Positions 23,633 to 32,028 of a DNA stretch of 64,000 nt are shown here, one piece after another. A program made the translations under genes and the position numbers. The DNA comes from Nocardioides thalensis. Lineage in GTDB: Bacteria; Actinomycetota; Actinomycetes; Propionibacteriales; Nocardioidaceae. The stretch is taken from positions 3,061,501-3,125,500 of the forward strand of contig NZ_JACCFP010000001.1 in the NCBI RefSeq assembly GCF_013410655.1, in the 5' to 3' direction. Each line of letters starts with the position of its first letter. The first letter of the stretch is position 1. The notes below the pieces were generated by a model, which was not told the DNA's origin, made no database searches, and was given only the letters and a program-made list of their open reading frames with translations.

Positions 23633-24931
23633 CTACGGCCGCCGTACGTGAACCGTGGCGTTCTTGATCTGGATCCGCGCGTCGGCCACCAGCTCGATGG
23701 TCCGGCCGGGCTCGAGCACGAGCTCCTGGCCCGGGTAGGACACCGGCCACGAGAAGTCGGACGCGTTGTGCAGGCCCCACCGGCCGGGCTCGGTCGGGTG
23801 CTGGCGCACCTTGGCGAGCACGGTGGGCCGGTCGACCCCGGAGGTCAGGTGGTCGGTGCGGATCTCGGCCTGCGGGCCGACGACGAGGGTGCGGCGCCCG
23901 ACCTGCATGAGGTACGACGGCTGCAGCGGCGTCTGGTCGTGCCAGCAGGTGAGCCCGCGCTCCTCCGGCGTCCAGAAGTTGGTGGTGCCGCACGACGGAC
24001 AGGTCATCAGCCCGTCGCGGAGCCGGTCCATCGCCTTGATCCACTGCCCCTCGGTGACACGGGCGCCCGGACGGTCGAGGCCGTCGACGAACGCCTGCAC
24101 GAACAGGTCGCGCAGGAACTGCGGGTAGATGCCCCAGTACTTCTGCACGATCTCGGCCGGCCGGTTGTCGGTGCGCTCCGGGTGCATGCAGAACAGCGGA
24201 TCGGTGCCGAAGTGCGTCATCAGCCAGTGCGCGTCGCGCATCCCGCTGTCGGTGCGCGCGCCCTCGAGCGGGTGGCCGAGGAACAGCGAGTAGAACAGCA
24301 GCACGGCCAGCGAGTGCCGGTCGGTGTCGGTGTTGGGGAGCGTGCGGTACGTCGTGTCGCGGACCACCTCGGGCGCCATGAAGTACGGCGTGCCGAGGAC
24401 CCGCCCGGTGCCGTTGTCGATGCCGACGTTGTCGTTGTCGCAGATCAGCACGTCGCCGTTGGCGGGGTCGAAGAACACATTGCCGAAAGAGATGTCGCGA
24501 TAGCAGAGCCCGCGCGCGTGCAGCCGCAGGAAGCTGTAGCTCAGCTGCCGGCACAGCTGGATGATCGAGGCGAACGACACGTCGAGCGGGTTGCCGTCGC
24601 GGTCGGCGTTGAGCAGCAGGAAGCTCAGCTCGAGGAACCGCGGGTCGCGCAGGTGCATGACGTAGCCGAAGCTCGGCTGCGTCGGGACGCGCGCCATGCT
24701 CAACGGCCACAGGAACCGCTGGTGGGGCGATCCGATCTCCACCAGCTGCTGCATCTCCTGGTACTGCTCCGTGGTCGCGCTCTCGGGCTTGTACCACTTC
24801 AGGGCGAGCGGCTCGCCCGTCTCGCGGCGCACCTCGAACACGTAGCCCTGCCCGCCCTGTCCGAGGAGCGACGTGACGCGGGCATGGCCGAGGGGCCCGA
24901 GATCCACGACTTCACCCTCCGCCAGGACCAT
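23633..24931 (-). CDS. Ser/Thr protein kinase with C-terminal zinc ribbon (TerY-P triad kinase)
   Basis: 432 residues. Kinase features are the glycine loop LLGQGGQGYVFEV (22-34), K45 in ALKWY, the catalytic loop YRDISFGN (144-151; Tyr replaces the His of HRD but D146 and N151 remain), DND (165-167) in place of DFG, and TPYFMAPE (181-188). A ribbon, CPSCGTTNFW and CWHDQ, and a beta-rich tail follow. Kinase plus vWA plus PP2C in one locus is the TerY-P triad described for tellurite/stress-associated systems. ATG at 24931 has a leaderless -10. The locus is divergent from the vWA gene; 18 bp separate the starts. Activity is likely but HRD/DFG changes leave doubt. Confidence 0.87.
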   Translation of the reverse strand: MVLAEGEVVDLGPLGHARVTSLLGQGGQGYVFEVRRETGEPLALKWYKPESATTEQYQEMQQLVEIGSPHQRFLWPLSMARVPTQPSFGYVMHLRDPRFLELSFLLLNADRDGNPLDVSFASIIQLCRQLSYSFLRLHARGLCYRDISFGNVFFDPANGDVLICDNDNVGIDNGTGRVLGTPYFMAPEVVRDTTYRTLPNTDTDRHSLAVLLFYSLFLGHPLEGARTDSGMRDAHWLMTHFGTDPLFCMHPERTDNRPAEIVQKYWGIYPQFLRDLFVQAFVDGLDRPGARVTEGQWIKAMDRLRDGLMTCPSCGTTNFWTPEERGLTCWHDQTPLQPSYLMQVGRRTLVVGPQAEIRTDHLTSGVDRPTVLAKVRQHPTEPGRWGLHNASDFSWPVSYPGQELVLEPGRTIELVADARIQIKNATVHVRRP

Positions 24932-24938
24932 GCATGAC

Positions 24939-24944
24939 AATCTA
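24939..24944 (-). promoter_or_regulatory. -10 box of the triad kinase (leaderless)
   Basis: TAGATT on the minus strand, 7 bases before the kinase ATG. The divergent vWA start is at 24950, so both promoters share about 40 bp. Confidence 0.55.
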
Positions 24945-24949
24945 TAGCC

Positions 24950-25648
24950 ATGAGTGACCGCCTGGGTGGCGCGCTGGCGCGCAAGCCGTTGCACTTCATC
25001 TTCGTGCTCGACGTCTCCGGGTCGATGCTGCGCGGCGGCCGGATCCAGGCCCTCAACAACGCCATCACCGAGGTGCTGCCGCACCTGCGCGACGAGGCGC
25101 GCGCCAACCCGCACGCCGAGCTGCTGATCCGGGTCCTCGCGTTCGCCAACGAGCCGCGCTGGGTCATCGAGGAGCCGACCCCCGTCGACCAGGTCCACTG
25201 GAGCCGGCTAGAGGCGGTCCCCCGCGGCTTCACCGAGCTCGGCAGCGCGCTGGTCGCGCTCACCGACAAGCTCTCCCAGCTCGACGAGTCCCACAGCGCC
25301 TACCCGCCGGCGATCATCCTGGTCTCCGACGGCCGGCCGACGCAGAGCAGCGGCACGACGTTCGCCGAGGGCCTCCAGTCGCTGCTCAACAACCGGTGGG
25401 GCGCGACCGCCGTCCGTCTCGCCCTCGGCGTCGGCCGCGACGCCGACATGCACTCGCTGCGCCGGTTCATCGGCGACGAGGACGTGCCGCTGCTGCGGGC
25501 GGACAACCCCGAGCAGCTGGTCGAGTACATCGTCTGGGCGTCCAAGGCCGCCAGCAAGGTCGCCTCGCGCCCCGTCGTCGGCGGCGGTACGACGGCCACG
25601 CCGCCCCCGAGCCCGATCGGTGACCCGATCTGGAGCACGCTGGGATGA
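24950..25648 (+). CDS. TerY-like von Willebrand factor A domain protein
   Basis: 232 residues, nearly all one vWA domain. The metal-ion-dependent adhesion site is intact: DVSGSM (D21, S23, S25), the Thr of GFTELGSAL, and ILVSDGRPTQ. Such proteins bind a partner through a metal and act as assembly platforms. Together with the divergent kinase and the PP2C phosphatase overlapping its end (ATGA, 25645-25648) it forms a TerY-P triad. Cytosolic. The tail (VVGGGTTATPPPSPIGDP) is disordered and threonine/proline-rich, a plausible phosphorylation site (inference). Confidence 0.88.
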   Translation: MSDRLGGALARKPLHFIFVLDVSGSMLRGGRIQALNNAITEVLPHLRDEARANPHAELLIRVLAFANEPRWVIEEPTPVDQVHWSRLEAVPRGFTELGSALVALTDKLSQLDESHSAYPPAIILVSDGRPTQSSGTTFAEGLQSLLNNRWGATAVRLALGVGRDADMHSLRRFIGDEDVPLLRADNPEQLVEYIVWASKAASKVASRPVVGGGTTATPPPSPIGDPIWSTLG

Positions 25649-26487
25649 CGGATCCGGACCCGCAGGCGACCCGTCCGCGGCCGAAGGTCTGGACGACGCT
25701 GTCGGGCACGACGATCGGCTCGGTCCACCTCCGCGACGGACTCCCGCTGCAGGACGCCGTGCTCACCTGGAGCGACGGCGACCAGGCGGTGGTGGCGGTC
25801 GCCGACGGCCACGGCCACCGGCTGCACTTCCGCAGCGACACCGGCGCCGCGCTGGCGGCGGTCAGCGCGGTCGAGGTGCTGCGCCGGCTGGTGCCGCAGC
25901 TGGGCGACGACGCCGCAGAGACGGAGGCGCTCGTCCGGGCAGCGGCCGCGGCGATCGTCGAGACCTGGAACGCGAAGGTCGCCCACCACCGCGAGGCCAA
26001 CCCCTACAGCGACATCGAGCTCGGCGAGTACGGCGCCGCGGCCGACCCGCTGCGCGCCTACGGCACCACCCTGCTGGCCGCCGCCGTCGCCGGCGACCTG
26101 ATGGTCTTCCTCCAGATCGGCGACGGCGACTCGGTGGTCGTCGACCGCCACGGCACCGCCAGTCGTGCGCTGCCGGACGACCCCCACCTCGACGGGGTGC
26201 ACACCAGCTCGCTGTGCCAGCCCGACCCGCTCAGCGCGCTGCGGGTCGCCGTGCTCGACACCCGGGTCGAGGAGACCGTGCTGGCGTTCCTGTGCTCCGA
26301 CGGGTTCGGCAACTCACGCGTCGACGCCGACGGCTGGTGGCGCCAGACCGGCGAACAGCTCGTCGAGTTCGGCCGCAGCCGCGGACTGGACTGGATCGGC
26401 GAGCAGCTGCCGGCGTGGCTGGAGGAGCCGGCCAGGGTCGGCGGCGACGACACCACCATGGCGATCCTGGCCCGCTCCGAGCTCTAG
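25645..26487 (+). CDS. PP2C-like protein phosphatase of the TerY-P triad
   Basis: 280 residues. Phosphatase motifs are VAVADGHGHR, QIGDGDSVVV, FLCSDGFGNS and VGGDDTTMAIL, with the aspartates for metal binding present. The GDSR of classical PP2C is GDGD here, as in the triad subfamily. It presumably reverses phosphorylation by the kinase encoded divergently. Its start overlaps the vWA stop (ATGA), so the two are made together. Convergent with the 533-residue membrane protein, with 15 bp between stops. Confidence 0.87.
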   Translation: MTDPDPQATRPRPKVWTTLSGTTIGSVHLRDGLPLQDAVLTWSDGDQAVVAVADGHGHRLHFRSDTGAALAAVSAVEVLRRLVPQLGDDAAETEALVRAAAAAIVETWNAKVAHHREANPYSDIELGEYGAAADPLRAYGTTLLAAAVAGDLMVFLQIGDGDSVVVDRHGTASRALPDDPHLDGVHTSSLCQPDPLSALRVAVLDTRVEETVLAFLCSDGFGNSRVDADGWWRQTGEQLVEFGRSRGLDWIGEQLPAWLEEPARVGGDDTTMAILARSEL

Positions 26488-26502
26488 CAGCCCGCTAGCG
26501 CG

Positions 26503-28104
26503 TCACTCCACGTTGAAGTAGGACTTCCACAGCGCCACCGGGTTGCCGTCGCCGTTGTCGTAGGCCTGCACGTAGCAGAGGCAGTCGAGGTCGTCGAAGT
26601 ACAGGACGCCGTTGTTGGAGTCGTCGGTGTAGCCGTAGATCTTGCCCTGCTCGGTCTGGCTGGCGTCGTTGGTGTCCCACCAGTAGGAGTCGACCGGGTA
26701 CTGGTCCTGCTTCGACAGCTGCTTGGCCAGCGCGCGGTAGTCGCGGAAGTCCTTCTCCTCCGCGAACTCGGCGACCCACACCGACTTCCCGTTGCGCACG
26801 CACTGCGACTCCTCGAGCTCACCCTGGTAGAGCGTCGGGATCCGCTCGCAGCGGCGGATGCTGAACTGGTCGGCGAGGGCCTGGAGCTCCGGCGACATGA
26901 TCCGGGTCGGCTCGTCGACGGTCGGGGTGGTCGCCTTCCACGCGGTGAGCAGCGCGTCGGCGTCGCTGCCGTTGGCGGCGGTCAGCAGGGCGGACTGGGT
27001 GGCGGCCTTGCTGTCCCAGTAGAGCGAGGCCGGGCGCGAGGTGTCCTCGGCGTCGGTCGGGTCGAACAACGAGAAGTAGCCGGAGTCGACCTGGTTGGTC
27101 AGGTGGCCCTCCGCGAGGTTGATCGCCTTCGTGCGCGCGGCGTTGATGTCGGCCTCGTCGGAGTAGGTCGTGAGCACGAGGGTGCCGGTGCTGACGGTGC
27201 AGTCGAGCTTCTCCTCCTCGCCGGCGGCGAGCGAGTCGGCGGGCGTGCACTCCTTGAGGCTGGTGCCGGACGCGATGCTCTGCGCGAGCGCGCTGTAGCG
27301 CTCGGTGATGCCCTCCGGGGTCAGGTCCGGCTCGCCGGTGTCGGGCGTCTCGCTGCCGTCGGCCGTCGGGTCGTCCTTCTTCTCGTCGTCGCCGCCGGTA
27401 AGCGCGATCGCGCCCACGACGCCGGCCGCGATCACGAGCAGCGCCACCAGGCCGACCAGGATCGGCACCAACGGGCTCTTCTTGCCCTTCGTGGGCTGCG
27501 GGCCCTGCGGGGGCGGCGGGAAGCTCCCGCCGTACGCCGGCTGCGCCGGCGTCGGGGCCGGGGGCGGCGGGGTCTGGCCCGGGACCGCGGTCGGGTTGCC
27601 ACCGGAGCTCGGCCAGACCGGGTTGGCCGGGGGCGTGGCGCCCGGCCGCTGCGTCACCGGCGGCGGACCGGCGGGCGTCTGCGGCTTCACCGCGGTCGGC
27701 GCGCCGGCGGCCGGCGGCACGGCGGTGCCCGGCGGCGGGACCTGCCGCGACGCGTGCTGGGACTGGTAGGTGCGCACCTGGCCCTCGGAGACCCTGCCGA
27801 TCGCGTAACCGAGCACGGACAGGGCCCACATCGCGCCGCCCACGTCGGCGCTGCCGCGGTCACGGGCGAGCCGGGCACCGGCGTCGGCGATCGCTCGGTC
27901 GGAGTCGGCGCCGCTGTCGAGCATGGAGGACATCGAGCCGAAGGCGCCGAGGCGCACCGCGTCGACGAGCAGGTTGATGTCGCCCGTCGTGGCGGCCTCC
28001 TCGTCCAGCCAGTCGTCCAGCGCGCCGCGGAAGCTGTCGGCGTCGTTGAACAGCTCGCGGCCCTGGGCCTGGCCCAGTGCGTAGAGGCTCTCGTGCAGTT
28101 CCAT
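26503..28104 (-). CDS. Proline-rich one-pass membrane protein of the kinase cluster (unknown)
   Basis: 533 residues. Residues 1-110 are a charged helical domain, then a proline-rich cytosolic linker of about 90 residues rich in PPP and Thr, a basic TKGKKSP stop, and one membrane helix near residues 211-236. An acidic outer domain of about 290 residues has paired cysteines (KECTPAD, KLDCTV, RRCERI, ESQCVR, LDCLC). No family recognised. Its layout (inner Thr/Pro-rich linker, outer sensor) and its position between a PP2C and a second kinase suggest it could be a substrate or sensor; nothing proves it. AAGGGA lies 8 bp before the ATG. Confidence 0.78.
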   Translation of the reverse strand: MELHESLYALGQAQGRELFNDADSFRGALDDWLDEEAATTGDINLLVDAVRLGAFGSMSSMLDSGADSDRAIADAGARLARDRGSADVGGAMWALSVLGYAIGRVSEGQVRTYQSQHASRQVPPPGTAVPPAAGAPTAVKPQTPAGPPPVTQRPGATPPANPVWPSSGGNPTAVPGQTPPPPAPTPAQPAYGGSFPPPPQGPQPTKGKKSPLVPILVGLVALLVIAAGVVGAIALTGGDDEKKDDPTADGSETPDTGEPDLTPEGITERYSALAQSIASGTSLKECTPADSLAAGEEEKLDCTVSTGTLVLTTYSDEADINAARTKAINLAEGHLTNQVDSGYFSLFDPTDAEDTSRPASLYWDSKAATQSALLTAANGSDADALLTAWKATTPTVDEPTRIMSPELQALADQFSIRRCERIPTLYQGELEESQCVRNGKSVWVAEFAEEKDFRDYRALAKQLSKQDQYPVDSYWWDTNDASQTEQGKIYGYTDDSNNGVLYFDDLDCLCYVQAYDNGDGNPVALWKSYFNVE

Positions 28105-28204
28105 CGGTTGTCCCTTCAGCGCGCGACCTAGCGGTCGCCGGAATCGTACGGCGGCGAAGTGGTCTGGACCTGCGGGTCCGCAGAAATTTCCGTCGCGAGG
28201 ACGA

Positions 28205-29011
28205 TCACGTTGACATCGTCGACGCGATGGCGGTCGCCCGCTCGGCGACCTCGTCCGCCGTACGCGGCCGGCGCGTGACGTCCGGGTCGAGGCAGTCCGA
28301 GATCAGGTCGCGCGCCGGGCCGGGGAGGTCGTCGGCGATCATCGGCTTCGTCGCGAGGATCGCGCGCACCAGCAGCAACGGCTCGGCAGGCAGGCTGTCG
28401 CCGTACACCCCGCGCCGGGTGAGCGCGAAGTGCAGGCAGGCGCCGAGCGACCAGATGTCGCTGGCCCGGGACGCCTGGGCGCCGGTCATGATCGCGGGGT
28501 CGGTGTACTCCAGCCCGATCCGGCCGAGGCCGGTCATCACCATCCCGGGCGCGAGCAGCTGCGACAGGCCGAGGTCGGCGAGCCGGCCGCCGTCGTCGGC
28601 GATCAGGATGTTGGCGGGCTTGATGTCGCGGTGGGCGATCCCGCGCTCGTGGAGGGCGTGCGCGGCGAGTGCCGCGTCGCGAACGGCGGCGACCGCACGC
28701 CCCGAGTCGAGCGGCGACGCCGGGCTCTCGAGCGAGCCCATCGGCAGGAACTCCATCGCGTAGTAGAACGCGCCGCCGTGGCGGCCGGCGTCGTAGACCT
28801 CGACCAGGCGGTCGCTGTCGGCGACGCTGAAGTGCTTCAGCTCGCGGGTGGCGCGCCGGAACGCGTCGTCGGACGTCGGGCCGGCGATCACCTTGACCAC
28901 GACGTGGTCGGCGTCGATGCCGAGCCGCGCGGGAGTGCGCGCCAGGTAGTTGGTGCCGTAGTTGGACTCCCCCAGCGGGCGCTCGAATTCGTAGTCGGCT
29001 ATCCCGTCCAC
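28205..29011 (-). CDS. Ser/Thr protein kinase (soluble, canonical catalytic loop)
   Basis: 268 residues, essentially a bare kinase domain without a membrane anchor or sensor. It has K40 in HVVVKVIAG, E57 in the alphaC-like helix, HRDIKPANILI (127-137), DLG (146-148) for DFG, and SDIWSLGACLHFAL. The glycine-rich loop is weak (GESNYGTNYLA). GTG at 29011 is selected because the domain (YEFERPLGE) begins directly after it. Divergent from the FHA gene with 60 bp between, and 100 bp from the proline-rich membrane protein; probably these act together. Confidence 0.85.
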   Translation of the reverse strand: MDGIADYEFERPLGESNYGTNYLARTPARLGIDADHVVVKVIAGPTSDDAFRRATRELKHFSVADSDRLVEVYDAGRHGGAFYYAMEFLPMGSLESPASPLDSGRAVAAVRDAALAAHALHERGIAHRDIKPANILIADDGGRLADLGLSQLLAPGMVMTGLGRIGLEYTDPAIMTGAQASRASDIWSLGACLHFALTRRGVYGDSLPAEPLLLVRAILATKPMIADDLPGPARDLISDCLDPDVTRRPRTADEVAERATAIASTMST

Positions 29012-29071
29012 CGGTACAGCATGGCACCTTCCTGCCCCACGGACCGAGGTTCGGTGGAAGGATCGTGTGTC

Positions 29072-30175
29072 GTGAGGACCTCGGCACAGGATTGGGCGTC
29101 CAGCATCGTCGTGCCCGGACCGGGCGACGGGACGCTCGCACGGATCGGACCGGTCGTGCTGCTCGTCGGGTCGAGCGACCCCGACGTAGTGCGGCCGTAC
29201 GTCGACCACGCGGCTATGGTGGCGGCCAACGGCGGGCAGGGGCGGCAGCTCGTGCGCGGCTACGCGATGCTGCTCTCGACCGCGACCGACGACTCCCCCG
29301 GCTTCGCCGCCCTCGCGCCGCACGACACCGGGCTGTCGGTCTTCGTCGACGGTGACGTCACGGTGACCGTGGACGACACCGTCATCTCCGGCGCCGACTC
29401 GCTCGCCTGGGTCGAGCGGCTGGTGCCGTGGCCGGTCGGCAGCGTCACCGTCGCGCTGCCCGGCGCGACCACGCCCGACCCCGGCTCGCCGTACCGCCTG
29501 CACGACGGAGTGGTCCCCGCGGGGGCGCTGCTGGTCACCGGGCCGGCCGCCGAGCCCGCCGACGACTCGATGCTGTCCCGGATCGCGGAGGTCGAGGAGA
29601 TGCGAGCGACGCAGCCGCCTCCTCCGCCACCGCCCTCGCCACCACCGACGGCCGACTCGATCCCGGTGGTCCCGCCGGCGCCCGGCCAGTCCTCGGGGCG
29701 GCCGCTGCCGCCGCCGTACGTGCCCGAGGAGGTCAGCTTCCAGTCGGTGCTCCTCGACGACCTCGACGACGAGAGCTTCGAGCCGCTGCCGATCGTCGAC
29801 GACTCCAGCCAGGTCGCGCGGGCGCGCGAGCCGCTCGGCGTGGTCGTGCTCGACGACGGCTCGGTCTACCAGCTCGACGTGCCCTACCTCCTCGGCCGCG
29901 ACCCGGCGAGCGACGAGCGGGTGCGCTCCGGCGCGTTCCGCGCGCTGCCGGTCATCGACACGTCCAACCAGGTCTCACGCGTGCACGCGCGGGTGGAGCT
30001 GCGCGGGCCGGACGCCGTGCTCGTCGACAACGTGTCGACCAACGGCACCTACGTGCACGTGCCGCAGACCGACGACTGGATGCGGATGCCGCCCGGCGGC
30101 GAGCTGGTGCTGGTCCACGGCACCCGGGTCCGGATCGGCCACCGGACGCTCGCGTTCGACGCCAAGGCACGGTAG
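29072..30175 (+). CDS. FHA-domain protein with N-terminal unknown domain
   Basis: 367 residues. An N-terminal domain of about 170 residues (RGYAMLLSTATDDSPGFAAL, GLSVFVDGDVTVTVDD) is of a type seen in actinobacterial FHA proteins but without a name known to me. A proline-rich linker follows, then an FHA domain in the last 110 residues with YLLGRDP, SNQVSRVHARVEL and DNVSTNGTYVHVP. FHA domains bind phosphothreonine, so it is a natural reader of the nearby kinases. GTG at 29072 has GGAAGG about 10 bp upstream. Confidence 0.87.
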   Translation: MRTSAQDWASSIVVPGPGDGTLARIGPVVLLVGSSDPDVVRPYVDHAAMVAANGGQGRQLVRGYAMLLSTATDDSPGFAALAPHDTGLSVFVDGDVTVTVDDTVISGADSLAWVERLVPWPVGSVTVALPGATTPDPGSPYRLHDGVVPAGALLVTGPAAEPADDSMLSRIAEVEEMRATQPPPPPPPSPPPTADSIPVVPPAPGQSSGRPLPPPYVPEEVSFQSVLLDDLDDESFEPLPIVDDSSQVARAREPLGVVVLDDGSVYQLDVPYLLGRDPASDERVRSGAFRALPVIDTSNQVSRVHARVELRGPDAVLVDNVSTNGTYVHVPQTDDWMRMPPGGELVLVHGTRVRIGHRTLAFDAKAR

Positions 30176-30185
30176 CCGCAGGCGC

Positions 30186-31249
30186 TCAGGCGGTCTCCCA
30201 CCGGAACAGCCGAGCGGCGAGGACGGTCACGACGACGGCGAACCCGGCCAGCACCAGCAGGGGTACGGCGGCCGCGCCGGGGCCCTGGCCGCGGACCATC
30301 ACGTCGAGCATGCCCTCGTTGAGGTGCTTGAGCGGCAGCAGGTCGGAGACGCGCTGGAGCCAGGTGGGCGCGTCGTCGAGCGGGAAGAACGAGCCGCTGA
30401 GGAACGCCATCGGCAGCACGAAGAAGTTGGCCATGTTGACCGCGCCCTCGGTGCTCTTCGCGATCGCGCCGGCGAGGAGCCCGATCGCCATGAAGCACAG
30501 GGTGCCGACCACGATGAGCGGGACGGCCATCCACCACGACCCCGTGAGCGTCAGCCCGAACGCGGCCGCACCGACGCCGAGGAAGATCGCCAGCTGTCCG
30601 AGCGCGACCGCGACGGTGACCGCCACCCGCGCGCCGACGATCGTGCCGGTCGACACCGGCGCCAGCTGGAGGCGCCGGAGCAGCTTGGACTGCCGCCAGC
30701 CCTGGAGCGTCGCGGCGGCGCCGAACGCGGCGCTCATCGCGATCGCCCAGCCGAGCAGGCCCGGCGTGACGAACTGGATCGTGGTCAGCGAGTCGTCCTC
30801 GACCGCGGCGGTCTCGAGGTGGAAGGAAGGCGGCCGGCCGGTGGCGGCGACGTTGGCGCCGTCGACGAACGCGCGCAGCGTGCCCTGGGTGACGGCGGCC
30901 TTGACCTGGTCGGTCGCCGTGTAGTGCGCCACCAGCGTGTCGCCCTGCTGCTCGACGGCGACGTCGGCGTCGCCCTTGCGCACCTCCTCGAGCGCCGCGG
31001 CGAGGTCGTCGGAGCGGGTCACCTCGAAGGTGTCGTCGAACGCCTCGCGCGCATCGCCAGGGAGCTCCTCGAGCAGCGGCACCTCGCCCACCTGGATCAT
31101 GTCGACCTCGGACTGCCCCTGGTCGGAGAACAGCCCGCCGAAGAGCACGAGGAACATCAGCGGGAAGACGATCGCGAAGAAGACCGCGGCCCGGTCGCGC
31201 AGGAAGCCCTTGAGGATCGCGACGGAGAGCGCACGGAAGGCGGAGGACC

Positions 31250-31253
<4 letters not shown>
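30186..31253 (-). CDS. ABC-2 type transporter permease
   Basis: 355 residues. One N-terminal helix (FFAIVFPLMFLVLFGGLF), an outer loop of about 140 residues, then five more helices (VTPGLLGWAIAMSAAF onwards, and NFFVLPMAFLSGSFFPLDDAP, the ABC-2 signature region). Together with the ATPase gene it forms an exporter of the drug-resistance/NodJ type. Its GTG start overlaps the ATPase stop as GTGA (31250-31253). The substrate is unknown. Convergent with the FHA gene. Confidence 0.9.
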
Positions 31254-31975
<722 letters not shown>

Positions 31976-31981
31976 GGCCCC

Positions 31982-31987
31982 GACCCT
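31982..31987 (-). promoter_or_regulatory. -10 box of the ABC-2 exporter operon (leaderless)
   Basis: TAGGGT on the minus strand, 6 bases before the GTG at 31975. Confidence 0.5.
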
Positions 31988-32028
31988 AGGCAACGGGCGG
32001 AGGAGCCACCAGCGACTTTGGTCGCGTT

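Noticed and set aside
23633..30175. Complete tellurite-resistance (ter) operon
   Set aside because: No TerD/TerZ/TerC-type proteins are present; only the kinase/vWA/phosphatase triad matches.
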